Below are positions 1 through 13,440 of a stretch of 64,000 nucleotides of DNA, in pieces (positions within the stretch are counted from its first letter, which is position 1; each line of letters starts with the position of its first letter). Both the position numbers and the translations under genes were made by a program. Source of the DNA: Podospora bellae-mahoneyi (lineage: Eukaryota > Ascomycota > Sordariomycetes > Sordariales > Podosporaceae); contig NW_026946359.1 in the NCBI RefSeq assembly GCF_035222275.1, positions 1,364,001 to 1,428,000 on the forward strand, in the 5' to 3' direction. The notes under the pieces were generated by a model that worked only from the letters and a program-made list of their open reading frames with translations, was not told where the DNA came from and ran no database searches.

Positions 1-1467
1 TCCATCTACAAGACACCAAACAGCATGAATGATGTGATTCTTTCTTCCTGGTTTCATCCCCAGGTTCTAGAAAGGTCTTGACCCGGAATCTGGAGTTCAT
101 CATGCCCCTCTGGCCTTTCGACGGCCTCACCAGATGGCCGGCACGATAGGCAATTCAGCAGACAAAAACGTTCTAGGGATTTCCCCTCCCCCTCCGTTTG
201 AGCTGGAAAAAAGGGCAAGTTTGTCGGCGGAGGCGGGGCAGGCGGCGATCACCATTTGTGGCAGTTGAGCCCCTGTCGCTTCTGAAACGCACTAGCTTCG
301 GGGAAATCATCCAATCAGATGCCTGGCTCCCGCCCTTCCCGGCACACCCGGTGCCTTCCCGCTTGGCATGGGGAACCACCACCAACGGCAGGTGGGGAAG
401 TTTGTGTGACCTCCAGCAACGAGAAGGTAAGCGGACTTCTGACCTTGAAGGCATCTCCAGAGGCATATCAGTGCTAGGGCTCGGTCTCTGAGGTAGATAC
501 TCTGAAATTGAACCAATATATTGAGCCTCTACATCATGATACTCATATAACCATATTCAGCCTCGTGTTGGATCACTGTGAAGAATTGGATATGCAGCCC
601 CTCTCTCGGTTTTTGTTTTGTTTATACCACATTCTTATCAGGTCTCAAACATAATACAAAAAAAATGAAAACTACCTCTCATTCATGCTATCACATCTAT
701 ATACGCCTCGCCCATTCACACATAGGCCTCCAAAATCAACACATACTCGCCCCCAGGCTTCAACAAAAACTCTCTCAAGTCATCATCATGCCCCGCCTCG
801 AAACCCACGCACGTGTGGGAAAAAAAGCACATCAAATGTTTAGAATAATTTCTTTTGGCATTTCAAAAAATCGCTTTCCATTCTTTCTTTCTCTCATCCC
901 ACCTCATCTCCTCCCACCTCTCCTACCCCCCCTTTTTTTGCGCGTGCGTCGTTTCATGATGCCATAGCCTCAATGATGGAAAAAAATGATGAACAAATGC
1001 TCTCCCCTGCTCCTCGACAACAAACACCAGGCAGGCCAACATTGGATACAAAAAAAGCCCCATCACCAACCAACCCTTCCCTCCTCCAATCTCCAACAAG
1101 AAAGTTTGCCAAACTAGTTGGATCCCCCATACAAAACTCTCCCCTTTCCCACCATCCCCTTCACTCCTAGCTAATGTACAAAATTAACAACAAGACGCTG
1201 GCTTGCTAAATGACGCTGAGAAAAGTAAACTTGATCCCCTCCCCCCGAATTTCCCGACCTCCACCATAACAGAGAAACGGTGGGCTATTTTGAAAAGACC
1301 AAAAAGCAAAAATACCAATAACAACAAGTCGGGTATAAGACAGAAATTAAAAAAAAAAAGTACCCCGTATTCCTTACCCCCACCTTCTTCCATGTGAAAC
1401 CCAACCAAGGAAAAAGAAAAAACACTTATACATGTTCCTGCATGTTATACAGGCCACGGCCCCCTTC
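1..1467. other. Left-edge non-coding stretch
   Basis: I recognise no gene here. The open frames are short, overlap on both strands and show no domain or splice structure. The part nearest 1467 is A- and CT-rich and would hold the 3' UTR of the kinesin gene, which ends at 1468 on the minus strand. The left part may be the flank of a gene outside the window. Confidence 0.6.
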
Positions 1468-4400
1468 CTACACCTCCATCGCAACTGCTTTGCTCGGCTC
1501 CTGGCTTAACGAGGTCCTCTGCTTGGACAACAACTGTAACTGAATCGGTGGCTGGGATCCAGATGGCCCCGCGCCCAGTGGTGGAGGAGGTTGTGGCATC
1601 GATGGTGGAAGCGATGGGCTCTGCGTGAGAATCTGCGGCGAAGGTAATGGCATCGTCGGCGGTGGCGAAGGGACCAACTCCTTAAGCAACGACCCCCTCT
1701 CTCTCGACTCCCTCTCTGGACCAACCACCCTGAGGCTCCCCCGATTTCCCCTGACAACCTGCCCGCTCTCCACCCTTTCGTGAAGCATCTCGTCGAGCAT
1801 CTTGCTCATCTCATCGACATTCTTCGTCTGCTTCCGAAGCTGCGAGACTTGTCTAACTAACGAGTTGGGGGCAGGCGGGCTGCCGAGCGGTGCTGGCCCT
1901 GGGTTGCTGTCGAGAATTTGCGAGTTGCGGGCCTCTGACCGGGACTCGACTCGTTCGGCATTGTCTCTTGACCTGGCCGCGCTCCGCAGCGCAGTCAACA
2001 TCCGGTCCTTGTCGTCGAGGCGGGCACGGAGCTCCGCGATTTCGGCATCCTTCTCCTTGAGAAGAGCGGACACACTATGGTCCTCGCCAACCATAATGCC
2101 CTTTCCTGCTGTTGCAATGCCGACCGACGCCCGAGAGGAGCTCGCGCGGCGGGCTTGCAGCAATCTTTTCTCTAGCGTTTGGATGTAGCGGTTCTTGTCG
2201 ACAAGATCCGCTTGGAGGGCTCGGTTCTGAGCGGCAAGTGATGCCGTCCCGTCGCCGTACTCCCCCATGCTGTCATCGTCTTCTGTCAGTGGTACCGCTT
2301 CTGGTGCACCGCCAGACGACCGATGACTACTCGACTTCCGTCCAATTGTTGAAGCACTAGATGTCATGGACGCTGTCCTCTCCAGGCTGAGCTTGCCTCC
2401 ATTAGAGATAGTCATCGACGACCGGATGGAACCTTGCGAGTATCGAGGATGAATGCCCAACGAGCTGAAAGACCCGCTCGCATTGACCCCTATCGATTTT
2501 GAACTGAGTATGAGGCGGTTGAGGTGGTCTATCCTCTCCTTCAGCGCGGTCCTAGCAAGCTGCATTTCGAGCATCTGCTCTTCATGCCGCAACTCGGCTT
2601 CCTTCTCACGAGCCCTTTCCTCCTCGGCGTCCCTCTCCTTCTCAATCTCGGCCTCCTTCTTGCTGTTGGACTTTGCTTGGGCTTCGAGCTCCTTTCGAAG
2701 CTCGGCAATCTCCATTCTGTACCGCTCCAAAAGTACCTTTGCGCCTCCGTCGCCACCAGCGCCCAAAGACTCCTCGGCACGCTTAGCGTGGCTGACAATG
2801 CTGTTTTTGGCCCGAGAGGCAAACTTTAATGTGTTGAGGGTTTCGTTGTTGTGCGTGTTTGCTGATGTTGCGCTTGCAGGAGCGCCGATTTGAATTGTGC
2901 AGAGAATGCTAACCAACGAGTTACCGGACAGCGCGCCCTGGAGTAATCTGGTCAGTTTGCTGTCGCGGTACGGCAAGTGTTTCCCATCCTTGTCGGCAGA
3001 TTTGCCATCGGCCTTTTGCTCGGAGAGCTTGGCGATGACCGTTCCGAGAGTGAGTAAGCTTTTGTTGATGTGGGACCCTTCTTGACGCCTCTCCTTGGAC
3101 TCGGCCGCCTTCTCAGAACCAGCCAAGTCGATCAAACTTAATGTCGACACCCGGACGCCACCGGGCGGAAGCGCTTGGCGTTTGCTATCCCCCGCAGCAC
3201 TTCCGGGGACCCTCTCTCTGCTTTCCACCACAATCTGCACCACGGCGTGACTCCGGGAACTCCTGGCGTTGAATTGGGTGCTTGCTGTCCTACGAGCCTG
3301 GTCGCCACGGGCAATCACACGCAGAAGCTGCGTCGGACTCTGCACAATTTCCTCCTTGAGAGGGCTCGCATAAACCCCCCTCTTGCTGTCCTCACGTAGC
3401 TTGATCTCTTCCTGCTGCTGGTTAGCGCCGGGGCCGGTGTTGGTGGACATGCTCAGCAGGTCGTGGATTTTTTCGTTGTAGATTTCCAGGTAGCTGACGC
3501 GGAGCAAGAACTCTCGAGACGGGGTTTCGCGAATGTAGGAGAAGATGTCGGTAATAGCGAGAGGTATTACACCCGGGGATGACGCAGTTCCCTGCATCGA
3601 GAAGGTTTTTCCAGTGCCCGTCATGCCGTAGGCGAATACTGTCCCGTGGTAGCCCTCCATTACTCTTCGTACCAAACGTTTCGCGCAGTGGTCGTAGACT
3701 TTGGCGTTGTCGTCGTGTGTCGTAAAGACGTTATCTGAGAAACGGTCAGACGGCTACGAGACTCAACTGTCTACTTTGTAGAATTCTTACCATAGATATA
3801 ATCTCCCCCTTCCTTGCCGCGGTACGAGATCAACGATTTTCTTCCCTCCACCATCCACTCCCCATCTGGCGTCTGGTCATTGCCGGCAGCATCTGGCCGG
3901 ACTCTGACACTGACCACGACGTTTCCCTTGCCATCAAACTTGGAGGCAGGTTTTCCGGGGGAAGCATCTGACCTGGATGCGGCATCGGTGGCATCTTCGT
4001 ACTGGGTGGCAGAAGTAGAATACGAGTCCTGCGCAGAGGAACTGCGGCTCTGGGGCGGTGAAGACACACTAATCAGTCCATCCGAATTCCTCGTCCCTCC
4101 TGTTCGCGAGACTGATTTCTGGTCGCCTGCTCCCGCAAGAAAACTCGAGGATCCATTAGAAAACTGATAGGTTGGTGTCGTAGGCGTCTTGACCTTGCGC
4201 GAAAGGCCGGCGGATAGTGGGCTCGGTGGGAGGCTGGATATTCGACCATCTCCGCGAGGGGGGTGCGGGAAAGCGCTGATACTGACTGTTTTCCTAAGTG
4301 TCTTGCCCGTCGCATTGTATCCTGAGGCGGTTCTGGGTGTAGGTAAGGCTCCGGAAGGGGCTGGAGTGGCAGGCGGAAGGAGATTCGAGGACGGTGTTCG

Positions 4401-4547
4401 AAGGGCTTTTGGTGATGTTGGTGTCGACCTGGTCGGTGGAACTGCTAATCCACCCATGCTTTTTCGTGTTTTTCCAACGGGAAGCGCTGGTAGGGCAATT
4501 TGAGGAGGTGCGTTCGAAGGCCGCGATGGCCTCGGGAGGGTTGTCAT
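1468..4547 (-). CDS. kipA: Kip2/KipA-family kinesin motor protein
   Basis: Microtubule plus-end-directed motor of the Kip2 (Aspergillus KipA) class, which acts at growing plus ends in polarity and dynein delivery. Two exons, 4547..3791 and 3734..1468, with a 56-bp GTAAGA...CAG intron that joins DYIY to DNVF, give 1007 aa. The start at 4547 is the first ATG of the frame. Residues 1-200 are a Ser/Pro-rich, low-complexity N-terminal extension. The motor domain runs from about 205 to 570, with P-loop GMTGTGKT (289-296), switch I NARSSRSH (408-415) and switch II DLAGSE (455-460). Charged coiled coil follows (about 585-680 and 750-870), then a Ser/Pro-rich tail with a polyproline stretch. The Met in the P-loop and the long N-terminal extension are, from memory, usual for fungal KipA. 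It is longer than yeast Kip2 (706 aa). The family call is firm; the paralogue call is by motif. Confidence 0.92.
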
Positions 4548-7500
4548 GTTGTTGATGCGACTGGCAGTGGCCGCGAAGTGGGAGGACTGTGCAACAAGGT
4601 TTCAGGGGCTTCCGCCTCTGTTTACAGCAAAAGTTCGAGCTCGGGTCGATCGAGGTCCATGGGCGTAGGGTGTTGCTTTCACCAGAGAAAGAGTACCGAC
4701 CGCCGATTCACCCTCCACTGTCAAAACGCGGGCCGAAACGGGGTGGTATCGAAGAGCCTGTCCGCCACAGTCAATTGTCAATGCCAGCTCAAAAGAGGCC
4801 GCTCATGGCTAGCAAGTTTAGAATTGAATTGCACCGTACCAATTGGCGAGCGAGTGTGCAGAGGAATGCTGATAGGTAAGTCGGTCGGACGTATCGCGGC
4901 GAAACCAAAAGGGCTTAGGAAAAAGAAACAAGTTCGTGGGATATGCGGTGGTTGCCGTCACGATATCGGACTGCACTGCACTCGGGTGCTGGCGTTCGGG
5001 AGCCCGTTGAAAAGAGCAGAGAGGCACGGGTACCGGCGGTAGCGTGTGGGATTCGCGGAGAGATTTGAGAGCCCTGGACCAGAAGCAAAAAAAAATGAGT
5101 GGACGACAAGGCCCTATGCGGGCGACTGGGTTTATGCGCGCGACGCCCCGTCTCCGTACAATAGCGCAAATGGACCGAAGAGAGAGCGGCGGCGCCGGTG
5201 GGCTTTGTACTTTGGGCAGCCAAGGACGGAAACGAACGTCGAGAGTCGCTGCTTGGACTCGGGGGGTCGGGGGTTGGGTATAGATAGGTCGGTAGTGTAG
5301 GTGCGGTGCGGTGCGGTAGGCGGGCGTGTGCTCCAATTAGTACTGCGGTAGGGCCTTATATCGATGGCCTGGCCTCTCGTGTCGTTCCTGGCGTGAAAGG
5401 TGCAACCATGTAGTAGGACGCACAAAAAAAAACGAGTGGCCAAAACAGTTCGTCTCAACTTGTCGAGTATGAGTATAGTAGGTACCTAACAATCACTCAG
5501 CTGCGATTAGGTTGACTACGCGTAAGGTAAGGTAATGTCGACATGGGCTATCGATCACTCCACGAGAAAAAGACAGAACAGACAAAAGAGAATGAACGAG
5601 GGAATGGAGACTGGAGATGGAGAGAGCCGTGACAACCTGGAAAGCTGGAGATGGATGGGCAAGTGGGAGTGCCGTTGCTTTTCTTCGGCTCCCCGTTGCC
5701 CCTTCCACTTCTTTTTTACCCTTGCGCCTTGCCCGAAATGCCTGTCGATGGCACTTTGGATGCTCTCTCTCTTCTGTCGTCTCTCTGCTGGCCGTTGCCG
5801 TCCTCGCGAGAGAGCAATTTGACGGACCACCATCGGGTCCCTGCTGATCCCTGCACCCACCACCCTGGAGGGCTTAAACCGTTTTGGGCCTGGTGACCCT
5901 TGGCTTCTCCAAGTCGGCCAGGGATGCCGGCATGAACTGAGGAGCAATCTTAGCGCACCTGGCTTTTGAGCCATCTCACAGGCTCACAAGTGTGACGAAA
6001 AGCTCGAGACATCCTTACGACAACGTCCGCCTCGCCGGCGCCGCGGTGGTTTGTGTGTCTCGAGCTGTGACTTATGTGCTGGAGAAACACGAGGGGCCGC
6101 GGATTCTGAGCTTTTGTGCCATGGCGCATCCTTCTGACAACAGCAAGCAGCCAGTAACAGTCGACCGTCGACTCTTCCGTTGATGACGCCCATCCACCAG
6201 TGACGAGGCGGCGCGGAGGATTTGAGATCCCACCTAATCATCACATCGCGCTGGTGCGTCGCATCAATGGTAACCTACCTTTTTGCGCGACAATTTTTTC
6301 ACATGCTCCACGATCTGAGAGAAACATCCAGTCGAGATGATGAGTGGTGAGGGGTTGATACCCCGGTGGAGGATGGCAGCCACATCACGCAACAGGGCCT
6401 CCTCACCTAGATGAGGGGCACAAAAAGGCTCTCTCATCTCATCGGGCTGACAAAAAAAAAAACACCAAATCCTATCACCAGTTGGGCAACAACTGAGGAT
6501 GACGATCGGTACCAAAAGCAGGAGGTGCGGTGGGCATCAGGTGGCCGCTACAACCCACCCACGGCGGCTCCAATAGCCAGACACAAAACACTCGAATCAC
6601 AAAGCTGAAAGGCACTCGACGAAGCCACGAGCTGATTGAGGCAATCAAACTCAGTTTTGGATTCAAAAACGCCGCAGACCTGTCAGATTTCGTCCGCCAT
6701 CTCGTCAACCCCAGACTTTTTGCTCCTCCATCGGCAACTGAGATGTCTTCCCTATCAGGCCTTCAACCAAAGTCTGTGCTCACTATCGACAGGGGCCCCG
6801 GAAGTCTGCTGCAGTGACCCTCGTGCTGTGCCGTTCCAATCACAACCTCTCGCGAACCACGCTCGCCTGATAAAAAGGGGGTCGTTGCGGTAACCATATG
6901 ATGGCCATGGCCATGCGACTGTGACCTCAGCCAGTGTTCGAGAAGTTGGCGCACGATGTCTTGCATTCAATGGAATGCTGAAGAGCTTGCTGTCTGCAGC
7001 AGTTCTCCACTGGCCTGTACCATCGCCCTGGGATCGCGAGAGCCGTCCCAGGGAGGGCTTGAATCAGATTCAAATGTCGTCAATCTTCATCGTCCGGCAA
7101 TCCGGGAATCACTCCATACAGATTATTATTATATATCTGGGCAACAAGAAGGCAAGACATTATCCTCCGGTCATATTCTCTCCGAATTCAACTTTCCTGA
7201 TCGGCAATAATGTAACGAGTTACGGCTATAGAACCGAAAAAGCAGACTACCATGATACTACTGCAGTCTGCAGGTACATTCACACCACCCAACATACCCT
7301 CAGCACGCTGCGTCGGCTATCGTCCCTCTGCCGTTCCTGGCGTAGTCTCCCTGCGGTTACTACTTACCGTCGTTAATCTTTCATTTCCGATATTGGTCCC
7401 CTTTTACACTACACAACAGTACTAGTGTCTTGTTTCCTACATACGGGTTATCTCGATCGATAATACTCCCTCGGCGGGATGGCAAGTCTGATCGCAACGA

Positions 7501-9873
7501 AGGAGGCCTGTGCGAACGGGATGTTGTGTTTTCTAGGGCCTTGAATTATTCAGCCTCTATTGAAACAGCTCTACACTATCTAGTTCCCTTGAGTGCCTGT
7601 AGGGGGAAAAAGGCTGAATGTTTTCTGTGGTGTAGCTAGCCAGAACTTGAGTTGCCCCCCGCCGAGACGCCAACTGCTGCGAGGAGAGGGCACTGATAAA
7701 ATGTGTGCGTATGCATCCTCCAAGTCCGAATTTCTATGTCAGTGCGTTTCTGCTGAGGGGGGAAAGAGGGCAGCAAACATATTTATCGAGGACCTTGGCA
7801 GATTTTTCCTTCATTCTTAAGGATCGATCGAAACATGGGTAACAATCCAGCTTTTTGAGATGTTGAAAGTGCATGTATGGTTCCGAGTTTGGCGGTCGCC
7901 TCAAGTTTATTGAGCCCTTGCAAAAAGGGAAACATTCCATTGTTTGTCTCAGTCCCTTCAGAAACAAACCCCCACTTGCACACCATCTCGCAGAGATGTC
8001 AAAGTCTAAAGAAGCAGCAATCGGCATTTCGTGTGAGATGTAAATGGTGGGTGGCACAAAGCCGGTAGGGGAATAATAGCGGTTTTCCTGACGGCGCGGG
8101 AACATCGTGTTTATTGGATGTTTGATGATACATGTTTCTTGAGCTGTGCCGTCGTCTTGACCCGGCATTTGGGCGAGATGGGTAGGAAGGAACTGTGCCA
8201 TAGCCTGGGCGGCACACACCTGATAGGTAATCTGGGTGTGGTATAATAGGAAGACATGGGAGTTGGGACAGGTTCTGAGTTCTGGTAGGATGTGGTAGAT
8301 CAAACTCAACCAGACTCTTCTGCTCTGCCCCATGGCAAAGAAGGTCTATCCTCGGCGCGGCCTTCGATCACGAGGCGGCTGAATGAGGGAGTCTTACTCC
8401 ACGCCTCGTATATATCACACGTTGAGATGTGGCTGAGCCTAGACATCACGCACGCATTTATGCCCATATCTTTTTACCTAAACCATGGTTCACCCCTTCA
8501 AAACAAAGAACCACCTAAGCTACAAAACCACACATGTTTCAAATCCCCCCCAGCTGAGCCAAAACTCGAACCCTTTTTCTTTCCCCGGAAACGAGCCATC
8601 ATGTCTTGGAGTTCGGTTGAGGGCGCCTGGGGTAGGTGAAGCCCTGGTCCTTGTTGGAGCCAAAAACCTCGCGATATAGCTGGTGAAAGGGGTATGATAT
8701 ATATGTAGATTTGAAGGTTAGTTATATGCCCAAACAGAGGGACGGGATGGGGGGGAACATTTTTTGCTGCGCGAGGAGAATAGAACGAAAAACGGACTGA
8801 TCTTAAATATATTTTAGTGTCGGGGTGGTAAGCATTGGAAGGGGTTGATGCGGGAAAAGTGTAATGTGGTGATGTGGTAAAGGGGGGTTGTGGCGATATG
8901 TTAAACGGGTAATGTGTTGATGTGCTAAAGGAGAAGATGCAAGTAAGTCCCTTTAACAGCTTGTCACTCAAATCCCGGCAACATCTCAGCAAACTGGATA
9001 AAGCCCACTGTCTAGCCATTCTTCAAATACTTTGGCCCTCTCAACCAGTAAATTGCCCTTCAACAAGCAGCAAAACCACCATCATCTCCATCACCTGAAC
9101 ACCTTCCCTGTCCACCCCCTCAGTAACCTTCCCAGAGCTGTTCTTTCCTTCAGTCATCGCACCTTCCCAGCACAAAGTCTTGCTCCTGCCGATGACTTAC
9201 CAGAACACCATTTGAGGAAGGAACCACAACCAGCATTGTCACAAGGAAGGAGCAACCTCCACGAACGTTAATTGATGGATGTCGGGTGCCCCATGAAACC
9301 AGCCACCAATCTCATGCTCCAGCCGGAGATAGTCTGGTGTCATCTTTGAAGTCTTCCAAACCCGAGACAAGTACAATCGGCTGTGAGACTTTGACTCGGC
9401 CGAAGAGGCGTTCAGCTACCGGAGATACCAACGGGATATTCTATCTTGGAATTCCACATCGGCCATCCTATGATATAAAGTACTCGGACTCTTATCTGTC
9501 ATATTCTTCCAATCTACAAACTTGCTGCATGTCTCGGCGATCCTCCCTATAAACATATCTCACTATATTTTCCCGTCTTAGTCTGCAAAGTGTTTGCAAG
9601 GTGCATAAAATGTACAACAACGGTGGTGATATTCTCGGGACATTTTCTTCACTGTCTTGGTATCATCTGTACCCCCTATCTACAACGTATCACCAATCTC
9701 ACATGGCCTGCCTCATACCCAAACCAACCCCTCTATCTTACGGGCTCAAGACATCCCTCCCCAAAAAACAAACGCTTTTCGTTACCCCCTCCCAAACCCA
9801 AATATACCTAAACCCGGTACAATACCAAAAGCAAAAAAAAACCGACTCGCTCAAGGTCCCCCCCCCCCTTCCC
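4548..9873. other. Long gene-poor region (5.3 kb) between kinesin and SulP genes
   Basis: No recognisable protein gene. It holds the kinesin 5' region, including a short (GTGCG)3 run near 5301-5316, and the SulP 3' region. The open frames (longest 199 codons, 8333..7734 minus) have no family signal and no convincing splice partners. A 24-bp minisatellite lies at 8837-8932. No tRNA, 5S rRNA or transposon signature was seen by eye. It could contain a promoter with a long leader or a non-coding RNA, but nothing in the sequence proves it. Confidence 0.55.
8837..8932. repeat. 24-bp minisatellite, about four tandem units
   Basis: Three clear 24-bp units lie at 8861-8884, 8885-8908 and 8909-8932. 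Each carries the pattern GATRTG-N-TAAA-N-GG in the same register (GATGTGGTAAAGG, GATATGTTAAACGG, GATGTGCTAAAGG). A weaker fourth copy at 8837-8860 matches about 16 of 24 positions. The unit length is a multiple of three, so the minus strand stays open across it and would read as an imperfect 8-residue repeat, but no gene was recognised around it. Confidence 0.75.
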
Positions 9874-12800
9874 TCACCCAGCCATAGTAAGCGTATAACT
9901 TGTAATAACCCCCATCCTCTCGCTCGTCAACTTGAGGCTAATCCTCAACAGCTCCCTCGCCACCTCCGCCTCCTCCCTCTGCATCCTCCCCCACCCCTCC
10001 CGGTCCATAACCCAAACCACCACACCCCCCTCGCTCTCCACCACACACGTCGCCGTCCTGTTTGTCTCGCTGAAAAACGGCAGCTCCCCGCACGTGGTGC
10101 CCGCGACGATACTCTCGTACAGCATCCCCTGAGGGTGCTCATACTCAGCCCTCAAAATCCCCGACTCCAGCAGGTAAAACCCTTCTGCTTGCTCCCCTGA
10201 TTTGAAGAGGACCGTTCCGTGGGCGTATTCCTTTCTCTGAAAGTACCCCACAGCCCGGAACCAAAAGTCCTCGTTTTTATCCGAGACGTCTTGGAAGATG
10301 CGGAGGATGAGACGCAGCGGCTCTTTGAAAGACTGCCATCTCGTGAGTTTTTTGCGTACTTCCATCGTGCCAAGAGAGTTCTTGGCCGCTTCTCTCAGAT
10401 GAGACCTCCTCGGCGACGACCCCAACAGGTCAGAAGACGAAAAATGCGGGCCCAGGCTAGAAGGCACATCCAAGTTTGCCGAAGGTCTCGGCGAGGGTTG
10501 CTGCTGCTGTTGCTGAATGAGCTGCTGCTGCTCCTCCTCTTGTTGGTTGGCATAGAGGGTTTTGAGAAGCTCGTTCTCGCAGTATTCCAGGGCTGAATTC
10601 AGTTCCGGGAGGAACTTGACTTCAATCCCGTCCTCTCCCAACCCGACCGCGCGGAGGGAGCGGCCCAAGGAACGTTCGGGCCCAACACCGCTGATGACGA
10701 GCTCGATGCCCTTGCCGTTGAGGAGGCGGCTGATGGTGTTGAAGACTTCGCCGGCCGAGTAATCCAGCCCAGTGACTAGCCATAGGTCCAAGATGAGGAA
10801 CTTGATAGGCCGCTTCTTGAACTGGTCCTCGGTGATGAGGTGTCTGATCTTCTCCTCGACGCTGACGATGGTACCGAAAAACAAATACCCCGAAAGCTTG
10901 ATGAGGTTGATCTGGCGACCAACCTGGCGCAGGTAGTGTTGCTGTGTAGGGTTTCTCCTCACTGTCGAGCCAACCACCTCTCCTGAATAACTGGCTCGAA
11001 CAGCCGGCACCCTCGAAGCCTGAACAATCAACGAGATAAAAGCCAGCAAGATACCAACCCCGATACCCACGACAAAATCATAGATACCCATAATCAACAC
11101 GATAGCAATGACGGTAAGATATTCAAGCAACTTGAGCTTCTTCCTCGGCTGCCACACGGCCTCCAGCAGCAGCTCAAACCCAAGATCAAATATGAGGACA
11201 CCAACCATCATGATGGGAATAAAACCAATCAATGAAGGTCCGATCATCATGACTAAAAAGGTAAGGGCGGCAAGTATGTAACCTGCCAGCCGACTGTCGC
11301 CGCCTGAGCGCATAAAGAACAAGCTATTGGCGTAGACGAGGTAGTTTTGAATGCTGCCCACGCATCCAGAGAGGAAGTTCGAGTAGCCGTGAAGCTTGAG
11401 CTCGTGGTCAAGATCAGCATGATCCTCCCCCACATTGAGTGCGAGCGCTGGGACGTTGATGGGGACGTGCAAGATTCCGAAAAAGGTGAGGGCGAACATG
11501 GCGGGGACACACTGCACAATGGCGCTCCAGTCAACCAGGTGGAATTCTGTTGACATGTTAGCGGGAGGTTCACATAAAAAAACCGGTAGAAAAGTACGTA
11601 CTGTAAAGCGTCCAGAAATACCACCACGGCTCACCCTCAGGAGGCCCCTGAAACACCCAGCCCTTCCCTCTCAGACTCTCTGTATCCACAGCCCCAAGCA
11701 TCGAGACAACCGCGTAGAACGCAGCAGGAATGACGAGGATGTACAACGGCAGGAAGAACTTGGATGTGATCTTGGACTGGCCCCAAAACAGAACAATGGC
11801 AAGCACCAAAGGAATGATCCAAAGTGGGACAGTATCAGCCTGCGCAAGCTTCTTCAAGGTTTCAAGATCGTAGTTCAGACTGCCATCCATCCGCGCTGTG
11901 ACCTCAAAGCCAGTGGCAACCAAGAACCAACCGACACCACCGATGCAGCCGATCAGGATATGACGGGGGATAAAACCGACGATATACCCAAACTCGAACT
12001 TGCCCATGAGGTAGAATACAGTTCCGGTAAGCATCGAACTGAGGGCGTAAGAGGTGATTGTAGTTGCAATGACGGCATCAGGCTTGTCCTCGCCTACCAA
12101 AGTGGCGATGGTGGCAGCCATGTTGTGAAAAAAGGGCACAACTTCGATCTGGTGGATGTTAGCATTGTTGCATGGGAATAGGTCTACATTTACTTACCAA
12201 TTCAGATCCGACTCCGCCCCTGAAAATACTCCCAGTCGAGAATGTCAACTGCGAGATGATCGTGCTCACGTAAAAGATGGAAATACCCGCCGATCCTAAA
12301 TTGGCAAAAATTGGACTTCCCAGCGGGAACAATATCATACCTGGTAGCTGTTAGTAACGATTCCGCAAAGGATAGGATAGCCACAGTCCTCACCATATGA
12401 CAATGCATCCAAAATATTCAGCAACAACCCAACCACCACCGCCGGCAGGCACGCCACAGGAGCAACCACAACATTCTTCCAAAGCGCATGCCGATCCCAA
12501 CTCTTGAACCCCCTAGCAACCTTTCCCCTACCCCCCTTGACAGAGTCAACAGTCCTATGCAGCCACCCGGTCCTCGACGGCCCCTTCTGGCTCTCCAAAT
12601 CAACACTCCCATTCCTCCCATTGCTAATCCCATAACTCCTCCTACTCTCCCTAGACCTCGACACCATCAACGGCGATGACTCATCCTCCTCCGCGCCCCA
12701 CCTCGAGAGCAACGGCCGTGGCTCATTCGTAGACAGCCTGCTCAAATCATCCTCCTCATCCCCATCCTCATCCTCATCCCCCGTAACCTCCACCACATCA

Positions 12801-13403
12801 TCCTCCCTTATCTGATCCTCCTTATGGTGCGGCAGCAAATACCTCTCCTCAGGCGGCGACCTCCTCAGCATAGCAGCAATCATCGAAGGCCCCTCTCCAG
12901 AGTCAACCTCAGCGCTATCATCCAACGGCTCCGGCGAAGGCGGCTCAGAGACTTCCTCTATGGTCTCGGCCGAGATCGATGCGCCGAGCAGGTCGTTTGC
13001 TATATTGTTATTGTTGGTGACGCCTGGTTCGTTGTTGTTGTTGTTGTTGTTGTTGTTGTTACGATTACCACCACTACCACCCGTGATTGCGTGATCGGGT
13101 CGAGCCGATGACGAGAGAGAGCGTGCTCGGGAGAGGAACGAGGCGCTGCGTCCGTCTTTCTTGTCTGATAGGAAGTAATCCGCGAGTTCGGCCGTGTCAG
13201 CGCGGACGGAGCGGGCTGACTGGATGTTTTCGAGGCGGGCTATCGTATGGGTTTTGTTAGTTTACATTACGGAGGTTTGGGTGGGATAAGAGGGATAAGG
13301 GGGAATGTAAACATACCTGGGTCCCTAATTGAACCATGAATGTAGGATCTTGTAGGCTCACGGTGGCTCACTGAACCGACAGAGGAGGAAAGAAACCATG
13401 CAT

Positions 13404-13440
<37 letters not shown>

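Noticed and set aside
7734-8333. 199-codon minus-strand open frame with an ATG in the long gap
   Set aside because: No domain, odd composition, no splice or neighbour support. It may be chance in about 5 kb of intergenic DNA.
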